A stretch of DNA of 64,000 nt, from assembly GCA_039586815.1 (NCBI GenBank), contig JBDHJR010000015.1, positions 1-64,000 on the forward strand, read 5' to 3'. Positions 34,793 to 44,603 of this stretch are shown here, piece by piece (the stretch's first letter is position 1; every line of letters begins with the position of its first letter). The position numbers and the translations under genes were made by a program. Under the pieces are notes generated by a model that did no database searches, was not told where the DNA came from, and saw only the letters and a program-made list of their open reading frames with translations. Origin of the DNA: WVYX01 sp039586815. Its GTDB lineage: Bacteria > Gemmatimonadota > Gemmatimonadetes > Gemmatimonadales > GWC2-71-9.

Positions 34793-35884
34793 CTAACCGA
34801 CGCCCAGCACGCTCGCCCGGCGGAACGTCTTGCCCGGATCCTGTGCCACGAGCCCGCGGATCTCGAGGCCCGTGAGCGCGGCGAGAGTCTCTGCCGCGGA
34901 GCACTGCAGCCGCTCGGCGATCTCGTCCACCAGCTCCACACCCAGGTCCAGCACGTCCAGCACGCGGCGCTCGAGCGGCATCAGTCCGGCCGTCACGCTC
35001 GAGGCCAGGTCGTCTCCCGACAGCCCGTACTCCTCCAGCAAGTCGCGCAAACCGAGTGCCGACTTGGCGCCGGCCTGGACGAGCCGGTTGCAGCCGGACG
35101 ACGCAGGGCTGGTGATCGGACCCGGCACGGCGAGCACGTCGCGTCCCTGCTCCAGCGCGCAATCGGCGGTGATCAAGGCGCCCGAGCGCTTGCCCGCCTC
35201 GACCACGAGCGTGGCCCGCGCCAACCCGCTGATGAGCCGGTTGCGCCGTGGGAAGCTCCCGGCATTCGGCCTGTCGCCGGGCGGAAACTCGGTGATCAGA
35301 CATCCTTCCCGCGCCATCCGGCCGTACAGCTCGCGGTTCGCCGAGGGGTAGACCACACCCAGTCCGTTGCCCAACACCCCCACGGTGCGGCCCTCCGCAT
35401 CGAGACACGCCGTGTGGGCCACCGCGTCCAGCCCCCGTGCCATGCCACTCACAACAACGAGGCCGGCGCGCGCCGCACCGGCCGCGAACAGGCGGCACGC
35501 CTCGGCTCCGTAGCGCGTGTGCGTGCGGCTTCCCACGATCGCTACCGCGGGGCGCTGGAGCAGCGACAGGTCACCCAGGGCGAACAGCAGCGTCGGTGCG
35601 GCGGGGATCTCTCTCAGCCTCGCGGGGAAGCGCGGATCGCCGGGCGTCAGCACCACACCACCCAACCGTGAATTGCCGGCCACCATTCTGTGGGCTTCGT
35701 CGAGAGACGCCGCGCGCACCGCGGTCGCCGCCGCGACCGATACTCCGGGCACCGCTTCGAGATCCCGCTGCGAAGCCTCGAGCGCCTGCCTTGCGGAGCC
35801 GAAAGCCCCAAGCAGCGCATCGAGTCGCGCGCGTCCAATGCCCGGCACGAGCGCGAGGGTGACGTAGGCGATGTCGGGGGTCAC
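34793..35884 (-). CDS. dprA: DNA-processing protein DprA
   Basis: Rossmann-fold protein that loads RecA on incoming single-stranded DNA during transformation. 363 residues: an N-terminal helix-hairpin-helix (VPGIGRARLDALL), the DprA core with VGSRTHTRYG, VVVSGMARGLDAVAH and FPPGDRPNAGSFPRRNRLISG, and a C-terminal winged-helix-like region. The presence of DprA alone does not prove competence; no com genes are in the window. Overlaps obgE by 4 bases. Confidence 0.95.
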   Translation of the reverse strand: MTPDIAYVTLALVPGIGRARLDALLGAFGSARQALEASQRDLEAVPGVSVAAATAVRAASLDEAHRMVAGNSRLGGVVLTPGDPRFPARLREIPAAPTLLFALGDLSLLQRPAVAIVGSRTHTRYGAEACRLFAAGAARAGLVVVSGMARGLDAVAHTACLDAEGRTVGVLGNGLGVVYPSANRELYGRMAREGCLITEFPPGDRPNAGSFPRRNRLISGLARATLVVEAGKRSGALITADCALEQGRDVLAVPGPITSPASSGCNRLVQAGAKSALGLRDLLEEYGLSGDDLASSVTAGLMPLERRVLDVLDLGVELVDEIAERLQCSAAETLAALTGLEIRGLVAQDPGKTFRRASVLGVG

Positions 35885-36900
35885 GGAAGCGGAACGGCGT
35901 CTTCGGGCGGCGTCTCTGCCGCCTGCGCCAGCAGCTTCCAGAGCTCCTCCTTGAGCTCGTCCAAACCGCGGTGGGCCACCGACGAGATCGCCACGACGCC
36001 GCTGGCCTGCGGCGCGCGAACCGTGGGCAGCTTCGCGTCGGGCGGCAACAGATCGCTCTTGGTGAGCACCACGATGTGGGGCTTGGCCGTCACGTCGGCG
36101 TCGTAGGCCTCCACTTCCGCCCTGAGCGTGTCGTAGCTGCCCTGCGGGTCGTCGTGCTCCATTGGGACCAGGTAGGCGAGCACCCGCGTGCGCTCAACGT
36201 GCTGCAGAAACCGGTCGCCCAGACCCTTGCCTTCGTGCGCACCCTCGATCAGCCCCGGGATGTCGGCCATCACGAATGAGCGGCCGCCGGTGAGGCCCAC
36301 CACACCCAGTTGCGGCGTGAGCGTCGTGAACGGATAGTCGGCGATCTTGGGCTTTGCCGCCGATACGACCGAGAGCAGGGTACTCTTCCCGGCGTTGGGC
36401 TCCCCCAGCAACCCCACATCGGCCAGCAGCTTGAGCACCAGCTCGAGGGTGCGGTCCTCCCCCTCCACTCCAGGCTCCCACTCGCGCGGCGCCTGGTGAG
36501 TCGGTGTGGCAAAGCGGGCGTTGCCTCGCCCACCGCGCCCGCCCTTGGCCACGAGCAGCTCGTCACCGGGACGCACCACCTCCCCCAGCGTCTCGCCCGT
36601 GGCGGCGTCCAGCGCCACCGTGCCGGGCGGCACCGGCAGGTAGACGTCCTCGCCCGACTTGCCGGTCTTGTTGGAGCCCATCCCGTGCTGCCCGCGCTCG
36701 GCCTTGCGGTGCGCCTTGTAGCGGTAATCGAGCAGTGTGGTGAGATGGGCGTCGGCCCGCAGGTACACGCTCCCTCCGCGGCCCCCGTCGCCACCGTCGG
36801 GCCCGCCATTCGGCACGAACATCTCGCGCCGGAACGACGTGCAGCCCGACCCGCCGGTGCCGGCCGAGACGCGCAGAGTTACCCGGTCGACGAAGTTCAT
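35881..36900 (-). CDS. obgE: GTPase Obg (CgtA)
   Basis: Ribosome-assembly GTPase. 339 residues from ATG 36900 (MNFVDRVTL); a longer frame from 36927 is not supported. The glycine-rich Obg domain (GPDGGDGGRGGS, KGGRGGRGN) fills 1-158, then the G domain with GEPNAGKST, the TTLTP switch, DIPGL and TKSD. The variable C-terminal OCT domain is absent. It follows the asparaginase gene by 73 bases. Confidence 0.97.
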   Translation of the reverse strand: MNFVDRVTLRVSAGTGGSGCTSFRREMFVPNGGPDGGDGGRGGSVYLRADAHLTTLLDYRYKAHRKAERGQHGMGSNKTGKSGEDVYLPVPPGTVALDAATGETLGEVVRPGDELLVAKGGRGGRGNARFATPTHQAPREWEPGVEGEDRTLELVLKLLADVGLLGEPNAGKSTLLSVVSAAKPKIADYPFTTLTPQLGVVGLTGGRSFVMADIPGLIEGAHEGKGLGDRFLQHVERTRVLAYLVPMEHDDPQGSYDTLRAEVEAYDADVTAKPHIVVLTKSDLLPPDAKLPTVRAPQASGVVAISSVAHRGLDELKEELWKLLAQAAETPPEDAVPLP

Positions 36901-36973
36901 GATGCGCGCGCTCCATGGAGCCAGCATGCGCGGCGGCCCGTGTTCACTGCAACGCGTTTCATTGCGCGGCCCA

Positions 36974-37981
36974 TCATACGAACGAAAGCTCTCCCTCCGA
37001 GCGCATCACACCGACAGTCTCCCAGCGCGTATTGAGCACGGGGAGCTCGGCGAAGCGGTCCAGCGAGGAGCCGGAGGGGCGCTCCAGCCCCAGCTGCTCG
37101 AGTGTTGCCATCAGCGCCGGCATCGCGGCGGCGTCGCCGCCGTCCTCGACCTTGATGGCGATGCCGAGCTGACGATCGATCAGCGCCGCACCATACACGC
37201 CCCCCGCCCCCACCTTGGCCAGTACCCGACCCGGGTACGCCTGCATGACCTCGGTACAGAGCCGCCGGTGGCCCGCCACCATCTCGGGGTGCCCGCTCAT
37301 AGCGCGCACGATGCGGCGCGGCGCGTCACCCGTATCGGCTACGATCCCCGCGAAGGCGCGCGCCATGTTGCTGAGCGGCAGCGCAAAGGCAACTACGCCA
37401 CAGCCGTCCACGCTTTCTCCTAGGGCGCCTGGCGCGAGTCCCGCGTAGTGGGCCAGCATTTCCCTGGCGCGGTCCTGGACCGGATGTCCCCCGAGGTGGT
37501 AACCAGCCGCTTTCCAGTCCCGATGCCGGGCCAGCGCCAACATGCCCGTGTGCTTGCCGGAGCAATTGCTCGCCAGCCGCGAGGGCGGAGCCACATCCAC
37601 TTCGTCGGCCGGCCGCGTGTCGCCTAGTGGAATGGAGAAGTCGCCGATCAGCGCCCGGTGCGGCCCGCAGGCCAGATCGTCCTCGGCGCAGCCGATCCGC
37701 TCCAGCCAGCGCGCCGCGACATCCACCTGATGTCGCTCGGAGTTGTGCGAGGCGCAGGCCAGCGCCAGCTCCTCGTCCGAGACCGCGAACCGCTCGGCCG
37801 CGCCGTCCGCCACCACGGGGAGCGCCTGAAACGGCTTCGCGGCGGAGCGCGTGATCACCGCGCGTCCGGGATCTCCCGCCACGGCCACCATTGTGCCGTC
37901 GGGCAGACACACGGCAGCGGAAACCCGGTGCTCCGAGTCGAGGATGCCGCCGCGGTAGCTGCGGACGAGGAAGTCGGTCAT
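36974..37981 (-). CDS. Asparaginase (type II, PF06089 family)
   Basis: 335 residues from ATG 37981. The family features SAAKPFQALPVV, SHNSERHQVD and NCSGKHTGMLAL are present; there is no signal peptide, so it is probably cytoplasmic. Hydrolyses asparagine to aspartate and ammonia if it behaves as its family. It heads the long minus-strand block and is divergent from the small coiled-coil gene at 38084, with a shared 102-base upstream region. Confidence 0.85.
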   Translation of the reverse strand: MTDFLVRSYRGGILDSEHRVSAAVCLPDGTMVAVAGDPGRAVITRSAAKPFQALPVVADGAAERFAVSDEELALACASHNSERHQVDVAARWLERIGCAEDDLACGPHRALIGDFSIPLGDTRPADEVDVAPPSRLASNCSGKHTGMLALARHRDWKAAGYHLGGHPVQDRAREMLAHYAGLAPGALGESVDGCGVVAFALPLSNMARAFAGIVADTGDAPRRIVRAMSGHPEMVAGHRRLCTEVMQAYPGRVLAKVGAGGVYGAALIDRQLGIAIKVEDGGDAAAMPALMATLEQLGLERPSGSSLDRFAELPVLNTRWETVGVMRSEGELSFV

Positions 37982-38083
37982 GGCAGCGCATAAGATAACG
38001 CCACCGGGCTTCACGCTGGATTCAGGGTTACCTTAGGGATGCTCGCCGACGTTGAGGCAGACCTTCGCTCGAGGAGGTGCGAC

Positions 38084-38266
38084 ATGGCCGCGGACACAGG
38101 CAAGATCGATCCGGCAGTGGAGCGGCGTCTCTCGGCGATCGAGGCGCGCGTCGCCGAGTTGGCGGAGCAGGTCAATCAGCTCGCACACGTCCTGGGGCGG
38201 CACGAGAAGCTGGCCAAGGAAATCGCGACGATCAAGTACGAATCGCGGGAGGCGGAGCAGTACTAG
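38084..38266 (+). CDS. Small coiled-coil protein of unknown function
   Basis: 60 residues from ATG 38084, which is preceded by GAGGAGG at a spacing of 6. A longer frame from 38039 lacks a ribosome binding site. The protein is helical and charged (AIEARVAELAEQVNQLAHVL), with no membrane segment or cysteine. I do not recognise the family. Confidence 0.6.
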   Translation: MAADTGKIDPAVERRLSAIEARVAELAEQVNQLAHVLGRHEKLAKEIATIKYESREAEQY

Positions 38267-38290
38267 GCAACCGCACGACGCGCAACGAAC

Positions 38291-38331
38291 AACGTGCAGC
38301 GGGGCCCGAGCGAGTCGGGGCGCTGCACGTT
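38291..38331. terminator. Bidirectional hairpin between convergent genes
   Basis: AACGTGCAGCG (38291-38301) pairs perfectly with CGCTGCACGTT (38321-38331), with an inner CCCGA/TCGGG stem. It lies between the small coiled-coil gene and the convergent ABC permease gene. There is no U-run on either side, so efficient intrinsic termination is uncertain. Confidence 0.5.
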
Positions 38332-38359
38332 GCGCGTTGTACGCTGACCGGCCGTTGAG

Positions 38360-40786
38360 CTACTCGTAGCGCAACGCCTGCACCGGATCCACCAGCGTGG
38401 CCCGGCGCGCCGGCACATAAGTCGCCAACATACCCACCAAGAACAGCATCAGCGCGATCAGGAAGAAGATCACCGGATCCCACGGCTCCACCTCGAACAG
38501 CAGCACCTCGAGCCCGCGTGACAGCAGCGCGGCGATCCCCAGCCCCAGGAACAACCCCAGCCCGAGCTGGAACAGGCCCTGCTTGAGAACCAGCTTCATC
38601 ACGTCGCCGGTCTGCGCTCCGAGCGCCATGCGCACGCCCAGCTCCTGGGTGCGGCGGCTCACGTAGAACGCCATCACCCCGTAGAGACCTATCGCTCCGA
38701 GGAACAGCGCCGCCGCACCGAACGCCACGAACAGGGCGCTGAAGACCTTGAATATCCAGGTGTTCTCCGCAACCTCCTCCGCTACCGTCCTGACCCAGTA
38801 GATCGGCAGGTCCGAGTCGACCGCCATCACCACGTCGCGCAGCACCGGCGCCAGCGCCGACGCGTCTCCCCCGGCCGCACGCACCGCTATGCTGAGGAAC
38901 CGCGCGTCGTTCTGCGACAGGGGCAGGTAGAACCCCTCCGGCTCCTCGTTCTCCGGCGGATCCAGGTACATGTCGGGCACCACGCCCACTATCGTGAGCC
39001 ACGGCTCCTCCGAGTCCGACTCACCTACGCGGATGCGCCGCCCGATCGGGCTCTCACCCGGGAAGTACCGCTCCGCGAACGGCAGGTTCACCAGCGCAAC
39101 CGGCAGGTTCTCGCGCGTGTCCTGGGTGCCGAAGTCGCGTCCCTGCAGCACGCTCACGCCGAATGTCTCGAAGTGGTTGGGCGTGATTATGGTCCGGCGC
39201 GCGAACGGGTAGTCCTGGTCGGCCTCGTAGATCTCGCCTTCCACTGCAAAGTTGGGGCGCCCTCCACGGCCGGTGGTCGGCAGCCCGGAGGTGAGTGAGG
39301 CCTCTGCCACTCCGGGGTGGGCATCGAGCCGTGCCACCAGCTCCTCGAAGAACTGGAGCCGCACCGTCTCGTCCGGATAGTCGCTCACGAACAGGCCGAC
39401 CCGCGCGGTCATCACGTTCTCGGTCTCGAACCCGAATTCGAGGTTGCCCAAATTCACGACGCTCTTGATCATGAGTCCGGCCGCCACGAGCAGCCCGCAG
39501 GAGAAGGCGATTTCCGCCACCACCAGGCTCTTGCTCAGCTTGCCGATGCGCAGGCTCGACGTGCCGCGCGACTCGTCCTTGAGGATCTCGTTCACCTTCG
39601 CGCCGGACGCCTTGAGCGCCGGCAGGATACCGGCCATCACCGCCGCGATCGCCGTGAGAGTGATCGCGAACAGCAGCACTGCCCCGTCGAGCTCGAAGGT
39701 CATCCAATACGGCGGGTCGGATCGCGCCACGGCATTGTCGAACAGACGGATTCCCACCCAGGCGATACCGAGCCCGAGCCCCGCGCCGACCGCGGCCAGG
39801 GTGAACGTCTCCGACAGGAACTGCGCCACGATACGCCAGCGGCCCGCTCCCAGCGCCGAGCGAATGGCCAGCTCCTTGCTGCGCACCGACACGCGCGCGA
39901 GCAACAGGTTGGCCACGTTCACACACGCTATCACCAACACTAGGAAGACCGCCGCCAACATCGTGTACAGCAGTGCGGAAAGCTGCGAGCCCACGAACCG
40001 CTCGGTGTAGGGCTCGATCGTTGCACCTATGCCCTCGTTGGTCTCGGGGTACTCCATGGCCAGCCGCTGGGCGATGGTCGAGAACTCGGCCTGGGCCGCC
40101 TCGAGCGACACGCCGTCCTTGAGCCGCCCGAACACCCCGAGCCAGGTCCCGTCACCCCGCTCCATCTCACTGACGTTCTGCCGGTACGGCACCCACAGTT
40201 GCTCGTTCATGGGGAAGAGAAAGCCCTCGGGCATCACGCCGACGATGGTGGTGACCTCCCCGTTCATCCGCACGGTGCGGCCGATTACGTCCGGATCGCT
40301 GCCGAAGTGGTTCTGCCACACGGCATACCCCAGGATGGCCACGTGCGGCGAGCCGGGTTGGTCTTCTCCCTCCACGAACAGGCGGCCCATGAGGGGCGGC
40401 ACCCGGAGCATGTCCATCCCCCCGGCCATCATGAACGCCCCCGAGAACCGCTCGGGGCGCCCCTCGAGCCCGCTCACGTTCACCGTCCCGTTGTAGAACC
40501 CCCCGAGGTTCTCGAACGAGGTCTGCTGCTCCCGCCAGTCGAGGAAGTCGTGCACCGCGACGCCCATGCGCTGGATGTCCTCGGCCACGTTGTTGCGTCC
40601 GATAGACATGATGCGGTGCGAGTCCTCGAACGGCAGGCCGCGGTGGATCACCCCGTAGGTGATCGAGAACATCGTGGTGGTGAGGCCGATCCCGAGCGCC
40701 AGCGCCATCACCGAGACAGCGGTGTTGCCCGGGGCCTTGAGCAGCATGCGTGCGCTGTACTTGAAGTCCTTCCAGAGCGATTCCAT
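38360..40786 (-). CDS. ABC transporter permease (MacB/FtsX, ADOP type)
   Basis: 808 residues with two FtsX modules, each combining a MacB periplasmic core domain and membrane helices. The N-terminal LKAPGNTAVSVMALALGIG helix, the NVANLLLARVSVRSKELAIRSALGAGR loop and the C-terminal MAFYVSRRTQELGVRMALGAQ loop are the ADOP pattern common in Acidobacteriota and Gemmatimonadota. With the ATPase and HlyD-type adaptor just upstream it forms a MacA/MacB-like tripartite efflux system; substrate unknown. Confidence 0.9.
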   Translation of the reverse strand: MESLWKDFKYSARMLLKAPGNTAVSVMALALGIGLTTTMFSITYGVIHRGLPFEDSHRIMSIGRNNVAEDIQRMGVAVHDFLDWREQQTSFENLGGFYNGTVNVSGLEGRPERFSGAFMMAGGMDMLRVPPLMGRLFVEGEDQPGSPHVAILGYAVWQNHFGSDPDVIGRTVRMNGEVTTIVGVMPEGFLFPMNEQLWVPYRQNVSEMERGDGTWLGVFGRLKDGVSLEAAQAEFSTIAQRLAMEYPETNEGIGATIEPYTERFVGSQLSALLYTMLAAVFLVLVIACVNVANLLLARVSVRSKELAIRSALGAGRWRIVAQFLSETFTLAAVGAGLGLGIAWVGIRLFDNAVARSDPPYWMTFELDGAVLLFAITLTAIAAVMAGILPALKASGAKVNEILKDESRGTSSLRIGKLSKSLVVAEIAFSCGLLVAAGLMIKSVVNLGNLEFGFETENVMTARVGLFVSDYPDETVRLQFFEELVARLDAHPGVAEASLTSGLPTTGRGGRPNFAVEGEIYEADQDYPFARRTIITPNHFETFGVSVLQGRDFGTQDTRENLPVALVNLPFAERYFPGESPIGRRIRVGESDSEEPWLTIVGVVPDMYLDPPENEEPEGFYLPLSQNDARFLSIAVRAAGGDASALAPVLRDVVMAVDSDLPIYWVRTVAEEVAENTWIFKVFSALFVAFGAAALFLGAIGLYGVMAFYVSRRTQELGVRMALGAQTGDVMKLVLKQGLFQLGLGLFLGLGIAALLSRGLEVLLFEVEPWDPVIFFLIALMLFLVGMLATYVPARRATLVDPVQALRYE

Positions 40787-40795
40787 GGGGCGCCC

Positions 40796-41554
40796 CTAGC
40801 TGTTCGCGGCCTGCTTCAACTCGAAGCCGGCCTGCTCGAGCTCATGCAGCTTCCCGCCGTTGCCGTTCTCCTCTTTGACGATCTGACCGTCGAACAAGTG
40901 AATCGCCCGGTCCGCGTGATGCGCGTAGCGCGGATCGTGCGTCACCATGCAGATCGTGGCGCCTTCGCGGTGCAGCTCCTCGAGCAGATTCATCACAGCC
41001 TCGCCGTTCTTCGAGTCGAGGTTACCGGTCGGCTCGTCGGCCAGGAGAATCACCGGCCGCCCCGCGATGGCGCGTGCCACCGCGACGCGCTGCTGCTGTC
41101 CGCCGGAGAGCTGCGAGGGGTAATGCTTGGCGCGGTGGCTCATCTGCACCCTCTCCAGTGCCTCCGCGACCCGCTCCTGCCGCTCTCCCTTGGGGACGTC
41201 GCGGTAGGTGAGCGGCAGCTCCACGTTCTCGCGCACCGTGAGGTCACCTATCAGGTTGAAGGCCTGGAAGATGAAACCGATCTGCCGGTTGCGGACGTAA
41301 GCGCGGTCGCGCCGCGTCAGGTTCGAAACCGTCTCGCCGCTGAGGTAGTAGGTGCCGTCGCTCGGGGTGTCGAGCAGACCCAGGATAGAGAGTAAGGTGC
41401 TCTTGCCGCATCCAGAGGGACCGGCAATCGCCACGTACTCGCCCTCCTTGATGTCCAGGTTCACCCCGTCCAACGCGTGTGTCTCCACCTCATCGGTATA
41501 GAAGACCTTGCGCAGGTCCTCGAGCTTGATGAGCGATCCGTTTGCTTTAACCAT
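40796..41554 (-). CDS. ABC transporter ATP-binding protein (MacB/LolD type)
   Basis: 252 residues. Walker A GPSGCGKS (45-52), the Q loop, signature LSGGQQQRVAVARA and Walker B LLADEPTGNLDS are intact, as in LolD/MacB ATPases. A tail of about 25 residues (EENGNGGKLHELEQAGFELK) follows the core. Encoded 9 bases before the permease and 12 bases after the adaptor gene, so one operon. Confidence 0.95.
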   Translation of the reverse strand: MVKANGSLIKLEDLRKVFYTDEVETHALDGVNLDIKEGEYVAIAGPSGCGKSTLLSILGLLDTPSDGTYYLSGETVSNLTRRDRAYVRNRQIGFIFQAFNLIGDLTVRENVELPLTYRDVPKGERQERVAEALERVQMSHRAKHYPSQLSGGQQQRVAVARAIAGRPVILLADEPTGNLDSKNGEAVMNLLEELHREGATICMVTHDPRYAHHADRAIHLFDGQIVKEENGNGGKLHELEQAGFELKQAANS

Positions 41555-41566
41555 GTCCGCTCCTTG

Positions 41567-42811
41567 TCAGCGCAGCCGGATCCGATCTTCGTCGTCCCAC
41601 TGCGACATGTCCGACAGAATCACCTGATCTCCCTCGACCAACCCGTCGAGAATCTGGATGGCGTTGACCGACCCCCGACCCAACCGCACACGCACCCGCT
41701 CCGCGTAGTTGCCGTCAGCCGTGAGGCGGAACAGGCCTACGGTGCTGCCCGACTGCCCGAACACCGGCCGCCCCATGTGCAGCACGTCTTCCAGCCGCTC
41801 GATCTCGATCATCCCGTCAACCGCCAGCTCGGGCCGTGCCCCCGGGGGCAGCTCGCCATCGAGTGCGACGTCCACGTTCACCGCACCGCTCTGCACCCCC
41901 GGGTCGATACGGATGACCCGTCCCAGGATGGTGTCGGTACGGGTATCGATCAGCGCCCTGAGCCCGACCGTGACGTCACGGGCCTGCACTTCGGGGATGC
42001 GCACCACCGCCTTGAGACGCTCCGGCTGCACCACCTTGGCCAGCGTCTGGCCCGGGAGCACCCACTGCCCCTCCTCCACCTCGATCGCCTGGAGCACGCC
42101 GGGAGTGCCGGCCACGACCCGCATGGAAGCGATGCGCTCGCGATGGAACTGCACGATGTTCCGCAGTCGCGTGACCTGCGACTGCTGCACCTCGAGTTGC
42201 TCCCCGATGGCGCCGGCCTGGATCTCCAGTCGCTGACGCTCGATGTCGAGGCGCGTGGCCAGGTCCTCGGCCCGCTCCTTCGCGGTCAGGGCCTGCGACG
42301 CAGCCATCAGATTGCGCTGCACCAGCTCGTCCGCCGCCTCGGCGTCGCGCTTGGCCTCGAGGTATTGGGTCCGCGTGGACGCCACCACCGCCTCCTGATT
42401 GAGGCGCCCCGTCTCGAGCGTCGTGCGGAGGGTGACTAGCTGGGCCCGCACGGTGGAGAGCTGCCGCTCGGCTTCGAGCAGCTCGAGCTGAACGTCGGGG
42501 TTGCTGAGCTCGAGCAGGACGGTGCCCGGCTCCACTCGGACGCCCGGATCGAGATGGCGGCGCTCCACGCGGCCCGCCGTGACCGCCGGCACCCAGCGGA
42601 TCTGTTCAGGGACCAGCGTGCCGGGGCCGCGCACCTGGCGCAGCATGGTGCCGCGCTGCACGACGTCTACGAACACGGTGGAGCGCTCCACCGATGGGAC
42701 GGCAGGCTGGAGCCCGATCAGGGCAACCGCCACGAACGCGACTGCCGTGAAGGCTCCGGCACCATACACGTACTTCGCCTTCCGCTTGCGAGGCGCGCGG
42801 GGAATGTCCAT
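41567..42811 (-). CDS. HlyD/MacA-type periplasmic adaptor
   Basis: 414 residues with one N-terminal membrane helix at about 17-37, a lipoyl/barrel-sandwich region split by a long coiled coil (120-240), and a beta-barrel C-terminal part, the layout of membrane fusion proteins. The start is well supported by AAGGAG nine bases upstream. It would bridge the ABC permease to an outer-membrane channel, which is not encoded nearby. Confidence 0.88.
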   Translation of the reverse strand: MDIPRAPRKRKAKYVYGAGAFTAVAFVAVALIGLQPAVPSVERSTVFVDVVQRGTMLRQVRGPGTLVPEQIRWVPAVTAGRVERRHLDPGVRVEPGTVLLELSNPDVQLELLEAERQLSTVRAQLVTLRTTLETGRLNQEAVVASTRTQYLEAKRDAEAADELVQRNLMAASQALTAKERAEDLATRLDIERQRLEIQAGAIGEQLEVQQSQVTRLRNIVQFHRERIASMRVVAGTPGVLQAIEVEEGQWVLPGQTLAKVVQPERLKAVVRIPEVQARDVTVGLRALIDTRTDTILGRVIRIDPGVQSGAVNVDVALDGELPPGARPELAVDGMIEIERLEDVLHMGRPVFGQSGSTVGLFRLTADGNYAERVRVRLGRGSVNAIQILDGLVEGDQVILSDMSQWDDEDRIRLR

Positions 42812-42892
42812 GGCGCACGCTCCTTCCTCGTCCCACAGGGCACTACGATCCTACAAATCGGGAAGTTTCCGCGGCGCTTGGGGTTAGACGCC

Positions 42893-42929
42893 GAAGGGGC
42901 CCGCCGGCAATTGCAAGCGAGCCCCTTTC
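42893..42929 (-). terminator. Hairpin downstream of the aminotransferase gene
   Basis: GAAGGGGC (42893-42900) can pair with GCCCCTTTC (42921-42929), 21 bases beyond the rocD stop on the minus strand. There is no clear U-run, so its role as terminator is weakly supported. Confidence 0.3.
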
Positions 42930-42950
42930 AATTGACGCCCCCTACTGCTA

Positions 42951-44165
42951 CTAGTAGCGCACTGCCGCCCCTTCCAGCACTTCGGCGGTGTGCCGCAGGG
43001 CCCACTCGAGATCCGCCTTCTCGACCACCAGGGGAGGCGCGAAGCGAACCACCTGCTCGTGGGTTTCCTTGGCCAGGATGCCGCGCTCCATGAGGCCCTC
43101 GCAGAACGGCCGGGCCGGGCCGCTCTCCCGCTTGATCTCCACTCCGATCATCAGGCCCCTGCCCCGCACCTCATGAACGTGCGGTGAGTTCATGGCGCGC
43201 AGCTCGCTCATGAACCAGTCACCCAGCTCGCGCGCCCGCTCGGGCAGCTGCTCGTCCACGATCACCTTGAGCGCGGCCCGCGCCACCGCGGCACCCAGTG
43301 GGTTGCCGCCGAAAGTGGAGCCGTGGTCGCCGGGGGCGAACACGTCCATCACCTCTTCCCCGGCCAGCATCGCGGATACCGGATAGAAGCCGCCGCTCAG
43401 GGCCTTGCCCACGACCAGGACATCCGGCTTCACCCCTTCCCAGTCGCAGCAGAACAGCTGGCCGGTGCGGCCCAACCCGGTCTGGATCTCGTCCGCCACC
43501 AGCAGCACGTTGTTCCGCTCGCAGATCTCGGCCACCTGGCGCAGGTACCCGTCGGGCGGCACGATCACACCGCCCTCGCCCTGGAGCGGCTCGAACATGA
43601 AGGCCGCAGTGTTGGGCGTGATCGCGGACTCGAGGGCCGCCGCGTCGCCGTAGGGTATGATCTGGAACCCCGGCGTCAGCGGCCCGAAGCCCTCGCGGTA
43701 GGCCTCCTCGGTCGAGAACGACACCACAGTGGTGGTGCGCCCGTGGAAGTTGTTGGCGCACACTACGATCTCGGCCTGATCGGCTCGGATCCCCTTCTTC
43801 CGGTAGCCCCAGCGTCGCACCGCCTTGATCGCGGTCTCCACGGCCTCGGCTCCGGAGTTCATGGGCAGCGCCTTCTCGTACCCGGCCATGTCGCACAGCT
43901 CGCGCAGGAACGGACCCATCTGATCGTTGTGGAATGCGCGCGACGTCAGGGTGAGCCGGTCGATCTGCTGCTTCGCCGCCTCGACAATGGCCGGGTGGCG
44001 GTGCCCCTGGTTGACCGCCGAGTACGCTGCCAGGCAGTCGAGGTACTTCTTCCCCTCTATGTCCCACACCCAGGCCCCCTCCCCGCGCGACAGGATGATG
44101 GGAAGCGGATGGTAGTTGTGGGCACTGTAGCGATCGACCTCGGCGAGATAGTCGGCGGTGTTCAT
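42951..44165 (-). CDS. rocD: Ornithine aminotransferase
   Basis: PLP enzyme converting ornithine and a 2-oxo acid to glutamate semialdehyde. 404 residues, fold type I class III. The N-terminal HNYHPLPIILSRGEGAWVWD and MNSGAEAVETAIKAVRRWGY are typical of RocD, and the PLP lysine is in VVGKALSGGFYPVSA. A role in arginine/proline breakdown is expected. It follows a small membrane protein gene by 30 bases and has AAGGAAG upstream of its ATG. Confidence 0.92.
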   Translation of the reverse strand: MNTADYLAEVDRYSAHNYHPLPIILSRGEGAWVWDIEGKKYLDCLAAYSAVNQGHRHPAIVEAAKQQIDRLTLTSRAFHNDQMGPFLRELCDMAGYEKALPMNSGAEAVETAIKAVRRWGYRKKGIRADQAEIVVCANNFHGRTTTVVSFSTEEAYREGFGPLTPGFQIIPYGDAAALESAITPNTAAFMFEPLQGEGGVIVPPDGYLRQVAEICERNNVLLVADEIQTGLGRTGQLFCCDWEGVKPDVLVVGKALSGGFYPVSAMLAGEEVMDVFAPGDHGSTFGGNPLGAAVARAALKVIVDEQLPERARELGDWFMSELRAMNSPHVHEVRGRGLMIGVEIKRESGPARPFCEGLMERGILAKETHEQVVRFAPPLVVEKADLEWALRHTAEVLEGAAVRY

Positions 44166-44195
44166 GGACTTCCTTCTGTATGGTGAATGGTTGGG

Positions 44196-44477
44196 TTACT
44201 GCGCGTCTGCCGCCCCGGGGAGCCTCGGCCGCTCCCGCTGCTGCTGGATGACGCGCTCGGCGAAATCGAGACGCTCCTCTACATCCACGAAGCGCTCGTG
44301 GCTGCCCGCGGCCAGCTCGAGCAGGCGCTCCTCGTTCTGCGCCAGCCGCCCGTCCATCTCCTCCACCTTGCGAATCAGGGCGGGGTCACCCGCCTGACCG
44401 CTCAGGCGCTTGGCAACCGCCGGAGCCACCTTCGAGGCAACGATGATGAACGCTATGCCGATGAGGAGTTCGCCCAT
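44196..44477 (-). CDS. Small single-pass membrane protein, PspB-like
   Basis: 93 residues: a membrane helix (LLIGIAFIIVASKVAPAVA) at the N-terminus and a charged coiled coil with EERLDFAERVIQQ. The arrangement resembles phage-shock PspB, but similarity is limited and no pspA/pspC is near. It shares the ER-[LV]DF-x-ER motif with the protein at 44604. Probably cotranscribed with rocD. Confidence 0.55.
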   Translation of the reverse strand: MGELLIGIAFIIVASKVAPAVAKRLSGQAGDPALIRKVEEMDGRLAQNEERLLELAAGSHERFVDVEERLDFAERVIQQQRERPRLPGAADAQ

Positions 44478-44603
44478 GTCTTCTCTAATCTAGGGAACCA
44501 GGCGTGCCCTTTCCATGGTTACGCTGCAGCACACCTCTCAAACGGAGCCGCCGGATGCGGGGTTTCATCACATTCATGCAGGGCGCGCTGCGCTCGCCGA
44601 TGG